Assembly (NCBI GenBank): GCA_015680685.1
Contig: MNCI01003607.1
Coordinates: 1,116 to 65,115, forward strand
DNA length: 64,000 bases
Reading direction: 5' to 3'
DNA from: Gnetum montanum
Taxonomy: Eukaryota > Streptophyta > Gnetopsida > Gnetales > Gnetaceae
Under the pieces are notes generated by a model. The model worked only from the letters and a program-made list of their open reading frames with translations. It searched no databases and was not told where the DNA came from. Shown piece by piece: positions 48,141-58,234 of the stretch (its first letter is position 1; the number at the start of each line of letters is the position of its first letter). Made by a program: the position numbers and the translations under genes.

Positions 48141-50240
48141 GGCATGTTTTACCATGGGTAAGTCATTATTTTCAAGTTTTCAAACGTAACATCTAGAACA
48201 TAGTTTTGTCATTTCCATTATTTCGTGCCACCAGTGAAGAGCGTAGTTAGAACCATGATGCACTGAAGTGGACACCTACACTTAGCATTGGTGAATGTGA
48301 ATAAGTGGGAGTGAGCATTGGGCCATCTACCTCAAGCACATGTGCAAGAGAGGAGGCCATCAACATTTGCTAAGTACCCTAACTATTCTCTCTCCTTTGC
48401 CATTTTTTTCTTCATTTGTTTTCTACACTTTGAGGGTTTCGGGTGCAAACATTGTTGGCACCCTGCCATGGTAGGGGCCACTATCACCATGGGCCATTTC
48501 AGCCACCATGGTTGGGAGCATTTTTGTTGGTGCAAGGAGGGTTTGACGTGATTAGGATTTGGTATTATGCACATGGATTTTGTTGGGCCATGGATAGGGA
48601 TTTGTGGTGGATGCATGCAGGGACATGAGGGATCTAACATGATTGGATTTTTGTGAGGGTTTTGGGAGGTCATGGTTATGATAGATACTAGTGCAATTGT
48701 AGGTGGGGAAGGCCATGGGCTACCATAAGGGCTATGTAGGGGGTTACAGGGCTAAGTAGGATTTGCTTGCAGGGGGTGGTTTTGCAAATTTTTTTTATTT
48801 GTTTTGTGGCATAGGAAAGGCAAGAATTGGGGTTTTCATTGTAGCCAAGGATGATTGGATGTAGGGTGGAGGGCATGGAAATGGAGTATAAATTTTTTTT
48901 CTTTTGTTGCTTTTGACATGGGGCAAGGATGAGGGATTTGGTGGCAGCTGAGGATGGATTATCATAGGGTAGGGAATGCACTAGAGTGCCCTATGATTTT
49001 TTTAATGTTTTTCAAAAAGACGTGGGTAAGGTTCAAGCACATTGGAGGCTGTGGGAGGCCATAGGATGATTTTCCCCATGGTGTAGGAAGGACTAAAAGG
49101 GAGATTGTGCCTTGTAATGCGAGGGAATTTTCTATCTTTTCTTTTTGGAAAAAAAAATTGAAGGGTAGTAGTTGTGAAGGGCGAGGCAGGGCATAGGTGT
49201 GACACATGGTGATGCCATGGGCATGGTGGGCATGGTGCTTAGTATCATGGAAACACATGGTGTATAGGACATGGTGGGAGTAGCTATGTGTAGAGGGTAG
49301 TGGGGTAGTGCATGGAACCTTGGTAGGGCATGCTACATGGGGAGCATTGGGGAAGTAGCCAAGACTTTTCTCTTTACAAGTAGTAGCCAAGACTATGCCC
49401 CCTATGCCTTGGAGGCATAGTTAACATCAAGTGTTTCACAAAATGGTGTCTACCCAAAAGTTAGTTTTTTTCAAGACTATGCTCTGTATAGAGTGCAGTC
49501 GGGAGTTAGAAAATTTTTTAGTTTGACTATGCTCTCCACATTTTTGAGTGTATTCAGGTGCTCCTAAGGTTAGAAAAAAATTTACCCTCTTCCCAAGCTA
49601 CACTCTCCACTAAGGTAGTTCAGAGTTAGAAAAATTTTGCAAAAACTTTTGTAAATTATGCATAATGCGAAACTTGCAAAATGTAATAATGTTAACCATG
49701 CAAACTACAACGATGCTAAACTTGAAAAAACATGTTGATGCTAAGCCTATGAAATGAAATGCTAATCCTATGCAAATCTGCTATACCCTAGTGAGTACCA
49801 GGTGCATCAAATAAGTTGGTTGACATCCTATACCCATAGGGCCTTAGAGGGCATCACCAAAATTAAGAATTTTTGTTAGTCTATGTTATACTATGTTAAT
49901 TTTTCTAACTTGATTTAATAATTTTATGTCAAGATTTTCATCTATGTGTATATACTAACACTAGTTTCACTACTTTATGATTGCAAAATGCTATTGAAAC
50001 CTATATTGATTGTCGTTGAGCTCATTAGCATTTAATGCTACATGTGCAAGCTTGTTCCTAACATGCTTATGCCAAATAGGAAGGATGGGATGGGGGTGTT
50101 TATGTGATGTGGTTCCAACTAGGGGCTTGTGAGTTCCTGGAGTACCTACTACAATAGTTTAGTATGATCATGTGGTCACATTTAGCAGTGGAGGCTACTA
50201 GCACCATCATTGAGACGTTGCTACTAGGGGCTAACTAAGA
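48141..50240 (+). other. 5' leader of the D antisense gene
   Basis: Long leader with a pyrimidine-rich start (48384-48430), a CCATGG/GGGCCA-rich stretch comparable to B (48460-48500), and repeated ACTATGCTCTCCAC-like words at 49475-49610. Several open stretches on either strand (for example 48962-49390 minus) lack a homologue in B and are not called as genes. Confidence 0.45.
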
Positions 50241-50447
50241 CATCTTGAGGTTTATTTTAGATGAGCCTACTATTAGCAGTGATGAGGTAGGTGACTTGGG
50301 TAGAGGTCCTATGAGTTCTAGGTGCCTATCTAGGATATGGTGCATGATAGGGTTCAGTTGCTACAATAAGAGCAACACCCTCTTCATTACGCTACAAGTG
50401 CACACCTTGTTTCAAAACCCACCTAGAACTATCTACTATGTTGGAGG

Positions 50448-50528
50448 GTAAGTGATTTTGTAGCTTTCACAATTTTTCTTTTGCTATTTTCTCATGTTAT
50501 CTTACTAGCAGCTCATGCTTAATGCTAG
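50448..50528 (+). other. Intron 1 of antisense gene (D copy)
   Basis: GTAAGT donor, TAG acceptor, 81 nt. Removing it joins YYVGG to FRVDEEG in frame (phase 2); without removal the exon 1 frame stops at once. The B copy has an 85-nt intron at the same residue. Confidence 0.8.
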
Positions 50529-50800
50529 ATTTAGAGTTGATGAGGAGGGCCTACATGATGATGTAGATGCCCTAGCCTTGACTTGCATTACCCTTCAGGT
50601 ATTCTCATCTAGCCTGAATGGTTAAGAAGCTATGCTTGAGTAGGTGGGATTTGCTTTGGAGGTCTACCCCCCTCGATACTTGAGGTCATATGAGTGGTGT
50701 AGGATCCAGGACTAGTTGGATGAGGAGTGGGCCACCAATGTGATCAACACCAAGGAGATTCTTGCAGCACCACCCTCATCTCGCACCACATTTGTGTCAT

Positions 50801-50881
50801 GTATGCATCTAAGTTTTAGCTCTTGTATGCCTATTAGTTTTCCTTTTACATGATGCTAACATTATGTTTCCTTTGTTGTAG
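50801..50881 (+). other. Intron 2 of antisense gene (D copy)
   Basis: GTATGC donor, TTTGTTGTAG acceptor, 81 nt. Exon 2 leaves one base, exon 3 supplies two, and the frame continues into VITLGKVMMV. The B copy aligns on both sides, with GTGATC at the donor and a mutated acceptor. Confidence 0.75.
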
Positions 50882-53619
50882 TGGTAATTACTTTAGGCAA
50901 GGTGATGATGGTCACCACATGCTACATAGAGGCCACCCTCATCACTTGAGTGTGCAATGTGAGGGTAGTGCTTGAGCTCAGTGAGACCTTCTTTGTTGAC
51001 CTCTTCAAAATCTTTACTAATGGCCTATTTATTGTTGATAAGGCTAATAAGGAGGTGGATTGCATAGGGGAGATCAAGGATTGGTTGGAGGCCAGTCGAT
51101 CTCACAAGGACATACCAATCAAGAACGTGCTTCTGCTTAAGGTATGAGAGCTTTATGCTCTTTTTCATGCATGCACCTTCTTAAAGTTGCTCTCCTAAGG
51201 AAAGATCCTTGGGGTAGAGCAGGCTCAAGTGATGAAAGAGTTGCTAAAGGAGGGCATGAAATTCAACTACATTGCGTACATTGTTATCGGCTTGCATGCA
51301 GAGATCTCCAGGCTATGATTTAAATCTAAGCAAGATCTCATGTTTACTTCATGTTCTTTGTAGGGTATCTATGAAGGTTCATGGAACTCTTGATTATGCA
51401 TGATAGTGGACATTGGGTGGTGTAAGACTATGAGTAGCTATCCAAACCATAGATTAAGCACATGTTTATGACCACATAGGCATAGGACCCCCTAGAGGAG
51501 ATCGATGAGTCATTATCAGTAATGACTAAAAGTTTAGTGGGGTAGTCACATTACTCACATGATAGTGTAGGTGAGGATCCTTTGGCTGGCACCAAGGACA
51601 TGAACAAGGTAGATAATTATATTGCAGAGATGGTGGAACTATCTAAGGCAAAGATTAAGAGGCTATGTTCCATAGAGGAGGCTACCCCTAGGATTGGAAG
51701 ATTGAGCAGCAAGAAGATCTGTATCAAGTTCCAAAGCTTGTGCATAGAGGTTGCAAGTTAGTATGAAAAACTTGTTAGATGCATTTATTTTATTTTTGTA
51801 CATTTATATTTTTATGTTTTTTCTTATGATATTCTATTAACTAGTACTAATGTACCATGCATATGTGTTGATTGTATAGATCGGAGAGAGGATTGCTAGA
51901 GCAATGACCGAAGTAATAATAGAAGAAGCACCTCCTCAAGTTGAGGAGGGTGAGGGTCATGAAGATGAGCTACTTGAGGTAGCAGAGATCCTCCAATAGT
52001 TGGAGGGGTTGCTCCACCCCAATGGGGTTTATTTTGATTAAGTATATGATGGTGTATAGTTGGATGACCCCCCTGCACTCATGCTTAAGGGCTTGCTAGG
52101 TAACTACTTTGTGTTGTCATTTGTTATTGCCCTTTGCTCTATTATCTTTGGTTGTTTGGTTATATGTTAATTGCATCATTATGTTATAGCCTTAGATGTG
52201 CCTACTGGTAGTCCCACATCTACCTACTACATGGAGCCATGGGTAGACATCCCTAATAAGTTTTCCTTCATGGGGAACATCATGGACCATTTGCAATAGG
52301 TAGATCTTGAGCTCAGTATGTTTCCTATGTTGCTTTGCTCTATGTTTCTTTACCAATTGAATGCTTAACTTGTGGATAAGATTAATCACTTTTTACACTC
52401 CAATAGGTTCTAAAATTTAGTGGGATCTGAGGAGGGTGGCCAAGGTTGATGCTCTCTCTAACCTTCCTTCTAAAGTGGATCAGGTGTGTCATTTCATGTA
52501 CGATATAGTGAGCAAGTGAGCACTTTCCTATGTGAAGGTGTTGTGGGTCTATAGGAACTTGAATGAGAACTTGTGAAAACACATGAATGAGCTTCAAAAG
52601 AGAGTGACTAGCTAGGATATGAAGATTAGAGATCTTCAATCTTGATATGACTTTCTAGTGGCCAAGTCACAGGTTGATAGCACCTGGTAGACCTTTGAGA
52701 TAGAGTATTCTTGTTATTGGTTAGCTCTTAGAGGAAAGAATGAGGCCACCTAGGACGTGATACAGCAGTGGTTGTAAATGGAATTGCTCACCCAAAAGAA
52801 TCAAGACTAGAATAATTACAGCACTAAGGTGTATTGGTGGGGGTAGACTTAGAAGAACCACAAGCATCAATACAAGCACGCGTGCAACATGTACCTTTGA
52901 TGGTATAATACAGAGTCTATTGAACATCGTTGCCTCAAGATGTTTCTTGAGGCAATTGGCAGGAGGTAGGCTTATGAGTTGTTTGCTTGGCATATAGTGG
53001 TGAGTGGCTCTCCCAAGTGATAGATCATCACCCCTTTCGGAGAGGCTTCTTTGCTACCTTTTTCATAGAGTTGCCCACATGGACTACCATGGACAAAGGC
53101 AAGACCTTTGTTGGGATTGACTTTGGCCAAGAGGACTAGATATAATTTCTATAGGCTGAGATCCTTTAATGATTAGAAGTTGGCATTGAAACATTGCCTT
53201 CAGAAGACACCAATGTGGAAACCTCTCAAGTTAGTTGTTAGTTTTTTAATGCTTTTTTATGTTTTGAATTGGCTTATGTATTATAGGTTTGCTTACTAAT
53301 TGTCCATTTTTGTTGTGATTGTGGCATTAGGTACTAGGAGATGCTACTAGCCCCAGTGACATGGTGGGCGAAGAAAGACCTATTCCTTCACCTAGTGTCA
53401 GCAGTTGAGCATGACTTGATGTAGCCTCATTGTTAGGTGTTTTTGCTATTTTTGTGCTTTGTATTTTGCTGCTCATGTTGCTCATGCTATGTGCTACTAT
53501 TCATGTGATATCTAATGCATGTGTTCATTATATGTGTAATGGGTAGTGTGCAAAATTTATTTTTTATCTCTTATGTTTTATGTTTGCTATGGTATGATAA
53601 GCTAAGTCTATGTGATGAT

Positions 53620-53840
53620 GGTGTAATTAGGCCATTTTGAGCCTAATGCTAGTTTAAGGCCATTTGGGGCCATAGAAAAAGTATTAATGGTGATAGTTTA
53701 AGACCATTTGGGGCCCAATAGTAGTTTAAGGCCATTTTGGGCCATGTGTTGCTAGTTTAAGGCCATGGCAGGCCACGAGTTGCCTATTTAAGGTTATGGC
53801 AAGCTGGTTGTCACCAATTTAAGGACATGGTAGGTTGCAA
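53620..53840 (-). repeat. Tandem array 3' of gag-pro, element D
   Basis: About seven units of GCTAGTTTAAGGCCATTTTGGGCC in the plus reading, the reverse complement of the array at 6268-6510 in B. 53409-53619 between the antisense gene and the array shows nothing recognisable. Confidence 0.85.
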
Positions 53841-53929
53841 ATTATAATTTCTTTATTTTGTAATTTTATTTTTTATGTTTTTTGTGTATTTTGGTGTTTT
53901 ATGTGTACAACTAAGAACTACTAAAGGGT

Positions 53930-54941
53930 AAACTAAACAAGTGAATCTGTAAGTTGAAAAAAATGCATAAACAAAGCAAGTAAATGCATAAAAAAGTGGA
54001 AAATGTGTAATCTAAGTAATAAAGCTAAATGTAAATGTGTAAAAAAATGTAGTGTAGATGGAAAAAGGTGAAATGGATGGTTAAATGTAAAACAAAAGGA
54101 TAGGTAGACACTGAGCACGTGTTGGACTAAGGAGATACCTTTGTTGCATAGTAGCTTTCTAACTCGATGCAGATTAGGAGGTGTGTAGGGCCTAGATGGT
54201 ACTATGCAATATTTCCCTTGACCTTTACTTGTAATGTTGAAGGGAAACTTAGCCCACAGAGTTTCCTCCAGGAGGTTGTTGGCTTCTTTCAATTGTTTGG
54301 ATGGGTTAGTCTCACATATTTTGTCCTTGTCCTTTGCTATAGATGCATCATCAAGGAACTCCATCTCTAAACCTTACTCCATGCCTATGTTTTTAATGGC
54401 TAGAGGGGCTGCATTTTCAACATGAATAATGACCTCACCACTTTCATAAGGAAGGTAGATTTCTTAGTGAATGGGAGAGAAGACAACCTATAATTGGGCC
54501 AAAAAATACCTACCCGATATTAAGTTAAAGCCTAGCATTTCCTCTATAATGATCAACTTAGAAGTAGTGGAAAATTCTTCCCCTACCATGAAGGCTATTG
54601 TGATGATTCCCCTAACAATGACATGTGACTCATTGAAGGATTTTAGGCATGTTCTCTTTGTAGGTTTGTTCTACTCTATGAGGCCTAGTTTGTCAATGAT
54701 AGTATATGGGATGACATTTGTTGCCACCCTATCATCAATGTGCACCGTATGGATTTTGCATTGCCTAACATGTATTGTAATAAACATGGGTGTTGTGATG
54801 ACCTAACCCTTTTGAAGGTTGACCTTAATTGGCTCATCATGAAATGCTAGGGGTGCTGATCTCGATTATTGTAGTGCAAAAGGTAACATCACAACATGGA
54901 TGGAATGCTCATCTATTGGAATGTCCTTTGTGATAGGAATG
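53930..54941 (-). pseudogene. Element D protease and gag-pro C-terminus, interrupted
   Basis: Minus strand. HIPITKDIPIDEHSIHVVML at the right edge matches the B sequence near 5365. The protease active-site segment is decayed (HIDDRVATNVIPYTIIDKLGL, about 54700; in two parts), followed by FNLISGRYFLAQL. An open stretch of 143 codons starts at 54364 and includes LLEETLWAKFPFNI, VPSRPYTPPNLHRVRK. The rest of gag and the 5' LTR were displaced by the young LTR inserted at 54942. Confidence 0.75.
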
Positions 54942-56272
54942 TGTATCGCCTGAAATCGTCGGTCTCCGGCTGGAAGGAAAAACAAAGGCCGCGGAATCGC
55001 AGGATGCGTACAGAAGACCCTGCCTACGCCTGAGGGCGTGCTGGAATGCAGCGGAGGCAGAGTACCTTGGGTGGTCCGCACGCGGATCAGACAAGGGTTT
55101 CCCTGCGCGTACGCAAATGCTAATACACTGGGTTATACGTAAATGGTGTGCAGGCGTAAACGAAGCAAAAACAGCGTAAAACGTAAATAGATGCAAACGA
55201 AGCGTGAGCAAGGTGTGGGCCAAATTGACGTAAAATTGTAAAAGAACTTGCAGCGAATGAAACGATGGAATTACAGAGTCAGAGTACAGTGCACCGGTCT
55301 AACGCAGTTGTGGGAACACAAGGTGGCCGAAAAGCCCCGGTGTACACACAGGTGACTCGGACGATTTGCAGAGCGGGCGGAGCGTAAGAGACTGGATCCG
55401 TAGCGTGCAGGACTTCCCAGCGTAAGAATGTTTTCTGATCTTTTGCGCAGCATAAATGTTCTCTTGTCTGCTCCGGGATTTTGCAAAACGTCCGACGGAA
55501 GTGGAAAAATGGGGGTTTTATATAGGTTGTTACGCTAGACTCGGGATGGGCGACACGTGGCGCGTTGACCGGGTGCATACGCTTTACAAATATATACAAA
55601 ATGTTACAACTGCTGGGTGTATATGCTGGGCATATACGCTGCATCAGGTCGGCATACACGCTGGGCGTGTACGCTGGAATGCTGGGCGTGAACTGGGTAA
55701 TTGAGCGCTGGGCGTATACGCTGACGAATGCTGGGCGTGAACTGGGTGATTGAGCGCTGGGCGTATACGCTGACAGATGCTGGGCATACATGCCGGAATG
55801 CTGGGCGTACACGCCAGGCACAGACGCTAAGGGATGCTGGGTGTGCACGTCGTGCGCATACGCCGAAGGGTGCCACTTGCTTCAATTCTTGCTCTTCGGT
55901 GTTATCTTCATGTTGTCATTGGAGATCCTATCATCGAGCGTGCGCATCTGCAGTGCCTGGGCGTATACGCTGGAGAGCTGGGCGTATACGCTGAAGTGCC
56001 GGGCGTATACGCAAAAATGCTAGGTGTATACGCCGGGATGAATGTTGGGCGTACACGCGAAAATGCTGGGCGTATACGCCAGGATGAATGTTGGGTGTAC
56101 ATGCGAAAATGTTGGGCATATACACTGGGCGTATACGCTTGTGTGTGTACGCTGACCCTATATACTTAGCAAAAAACTAAGTGTTGCTATCATGCAGCCT
56201 GCGTCGTTTGTGAGTTCCAAGGCCTTGTTTGGTGTCGGACAAGTACTAAGCTCCGAACTTTGTGGTGTTTCA
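54942..56272 (-). mobile_element. Young Tat-like LTR, minus orientation
   Basis: Bounded by TG...CA: TGTATCGCC at 54942 and GTGGTGTTTCA ending at 56272. Read on the minus strand it starts TGAAACACCAC like the B LTR and ends GCGATACA. TATA box CCTATATAAAA on minus at 55516-55525. The part 55610-56150 is packed with GCTGGGCGTATACGC units. GC and CpG content is far above the flank to the left. Long open frames here come from the repeat and are not genes. Confidence 0.85.
55610..56150. repeat. Palindromic GCGTATACGC minisatellite in LTR
   Basis: More than a dozen imperfect copies of a 14-25 bp unit centred on the self-complementary word GCGTATACGC, with two near-identical 49-bp blocks at about 55678 and 55727. 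Other Tat LTRs in the window carry related words (TAGCATAGC, GCGTAATGACGC). Confidence 0.85.
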
Positions 56273-56276
56273 TTGG

Positions 56277-56285
56277 CCCCTCTTT
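56277..56285 (-). other. Polypurine tract of young minus-strand element
   Basis: Minus-strand AAAGAGGGG before the LTR start at 56272, which marks this LTR as a 3' LTR. Confidence 0.8.
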
Positions 56286-57810
56286 ATTGGCGCTTGGAGG
56301 AATCAACCCGAGAGGCGTTGATAAAGAAGTGCAAAACACCACAAGCAACTCGACAGAAACATTGTCCGCTGCTACTTGGACGAGACGTCAACGCACCGTG
56401 TTCAGTAGTACATGGGATCGGGATTGTGGAATTTGTGGCTGATGGGAGGATAGGGATTGGCGACTGCCCAAGGAAGTGTGTGGATAGGGGATGTTTCGGT
56501 ATGTGGCGCGCTGATCCGTGCCTTAACCATTGTTGTAGCAGACTCGGAGTACAGGCATGCAATGTGCGTGCTCTGGCGAAACAAGACTCTTGTTTAGTTG
56601 TCAAGAGGACTGGTTGGTGAGGCCAAAGCCACGAGAGGATGTGTTACATTCTTTGGGAGAGCAGGGCCCATGTTTAGTGTTCAAGGGGAACCTGCTGGCG
56701 GGGAGCCAAAGCCATGCAATTGAATGTTCTTTGAGTGATTTGGACATGAGTACTTAGTTTTGAGACAATTGCCTTCCTGCCTGGGGCTTGTATGGGAAGT
56801 GCCAGAGGTCTCTTTTCTTTTTTTTTTCTTTTTTTTTGCAAATTGTAAACTTGGCTTTGCCTGTGTACTCATGTGCAGGCGCTGTGCGGCGTGTTGCTGC
56901 TGGTTTAAAGAAATACGGTGTTTCAAATGTACCGAGTGTGTCAAGGGGATGTCGGGATAAAGTGTTTTGGTGAATGGATAGGGGAGTTTTATCAATGAAC
57001 GGGGGTGTACTCGGGAACGGTTTGATTCAGTCTTGCCATGTATGCTGCAAACAATGTCTTATCTGGCTGCTCGTGATGAAGTGCGATCTTGTACGACACT
57101 TCTAGGTGTCATCCTGCAAACACAACGCCAAGGAGACAAAAAAATCGTGAGTGAATAGATGAGCTTAGACTTACATGGCGGCTGATGACACAGAGATGTT
57201 GAAGGGCGAAAAGTACTGTATGCAAATGAAAGCAGTACTGAAGATGGCAGCTGATAGCAAGTGGTGCAATGAAGTGAGCGATGAATGAGCATGGCGGCGA
57301 AGTGAGGTGCCGAGTGTGAACTTGCCAGTTTATAGTCTTGGTAGACTATTATGGGTTGGTTTTATGTTATAACCTATTGGACATTTCCTATTTAGCGTCG
57401 TGGCGAATGGTACGTTGCCAGTTTTTAGTCTTAGCGGACTATGAAGAGGCAAGCTAGTTTATAGTCTTGACAGACTCTGATGGTTGTGATGACAGCAGTT
57501 TACTGTCATGCCGAACGGATGATAGTTTATTGTCATTGCAGACACTGTGGTATTAGTTTTAAGTCATAATCCAGGACTGTTCTGTGGTATCAGTTTATCG
57601 TCATGATTCCAGGACGAGCTGTGGTATTAGTTTAGAGTCGTAATCCCAGGACTTCTCTGTGGTATCAGTTTATCGTCATGATTCCAGGACGAGCTGTGGT
57701 ATTAGTTTAGAGTCGTAATCCCAGGACTTCTTTGTGGTATCAGTTTATAGTCGTGATTCCAGGACTGGTTTGTGATATCAGTTTATAGTCCTGATTCCAG
57801 GACTGCTCTG
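56286..57810 (-). other. 3' noncoding region of young minus element (left arm of inverted repeat)
   Basis: Post-pol region in minus orientation. 56492-57806 is the reverse complement of 58254-59681, with small differences and fewer minisatellite units (seven here, ten in the right arm, about 57543-57806). 56286-56491 lies outside the inverted repeat and leads to the PPT. A poly-purine tract is at about 56811-56838 (T-rich on plus). Open frames are shadows of each other in the two arms. Confidence 0.8.
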
Positions 57811-57862
57811 TATATGCAGGACATGATTTCAGCTTAGAGATTTCAGCTTAGAGCTTTGATTC

Positions 57863-58234
57863 ATGGAATTACAGGTACCATCGCTAAGGATCACACTCTC
57901 CAGACTCCTCGATGATGAGCAAAACAACGAGCTTAGGCTCATTGACCTCGACTCGATCGAAGAAGAACATGCACGCGCGCTCGATCAGAACGACTGGTAC
58001 CAAAAGCAACAATGACAGCGGCATCGACATGACATTAACAAGCGCCCAATCCGCGAAGGCGACCTCGTACTCAAAGCTGCTCAGAAACACCCGGACAAAT
58101 TCTCACCGAACTGGGAAGGACCTTACTTGGTCATCAAGGCATTCGATAATGGCGCATTCAAGTTAGCTGACATCGAAGGGAACGAACTCGCTAATTCGAC
58201 AAATCATTTGTACCTAAAACCATTCTATGTCTGA
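57863..58234 (+). pseudogene. Integrase C-terminal fragment of a young Tat element
   Basis: In frame from about 57866 (ELQVPSLR) through DDEQNNELRLIDLDSIEEE, DWYQKQQ, a stop at 58015-58017 where B has Trp, REGDLVLKAAQKHPDKFSPN, WEGPYLVIKAFDNGAFKLAD, to LYLKPFYV and TGA at 58232-58234. It aligns with B pol copy 2 from 17609 to 17966. Only the last 120 or so codons of pol remain, and the left side is a junction at about 57811-57862 with a duplicated ATTTCAGCTTAGAG word. Confidence 0.85.

Larger units (their letters stand above)
50242..53408 (+). pseudogene. Antisense gene of element D, spliced
   Basis: Coding sequence opposite to element D, between its protease and pol. Exon 1 ends in RIWCMIGFSCYNKSNTLF and FQNPPRTIYYVGG. 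Intron 1 is 50448-50528. Exon 2 reads FRVDEEGLHDDVDALAL to SSRTTFVS. Intron 2 is 50801-50881. Exon 3 has VCNVRVVLELSETFFVDLFK and VEQAQVMKELLKEGMKFNY. Later exons carry VEEGEGHEDELLEVAEIL, LDDPPALMLKGLLG (then a GTAACT donor at 52100), KFSFMGNIMDHL, a charged helical stretch ELQKRVTS...MKIRDLQS, FIELPTWTTMDKGKTFVGIDF, and a last exon ending RPIPSPSVSS with TGA at 53406-53408. All main blocks recur in B on the opposite strand. A few stops make this copy inactive. Function and family unknown. Confidence 0.75.

Noticed and set aside
48962-49390. Open frame of 142 codons on the minus strand
   Set aside because: Low-complexity, His/Pro/Thr-rich, in the leader of the antisense gene; no counterpart in element B.
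54866-55223. Open frames reading from the D protease into the young LTR
   Set aside because: They cross the insertion border at 54942 and are chimeric by chance.
55279-55848. Open frame of 189 codons on the minus strand rich in Tyr, Ala, Gln, His
   Set aside because: It lies in the LTR and its repeats (GCGTATACGC units), crossing the TATA region; no protein conservation.
56192-56620. Open frame of 142 codons on the plus strand
   Set aside because: It crosses the LTR end, PPT and inverted repeat edge, so it mixes unrelated parts and is a chance frame.
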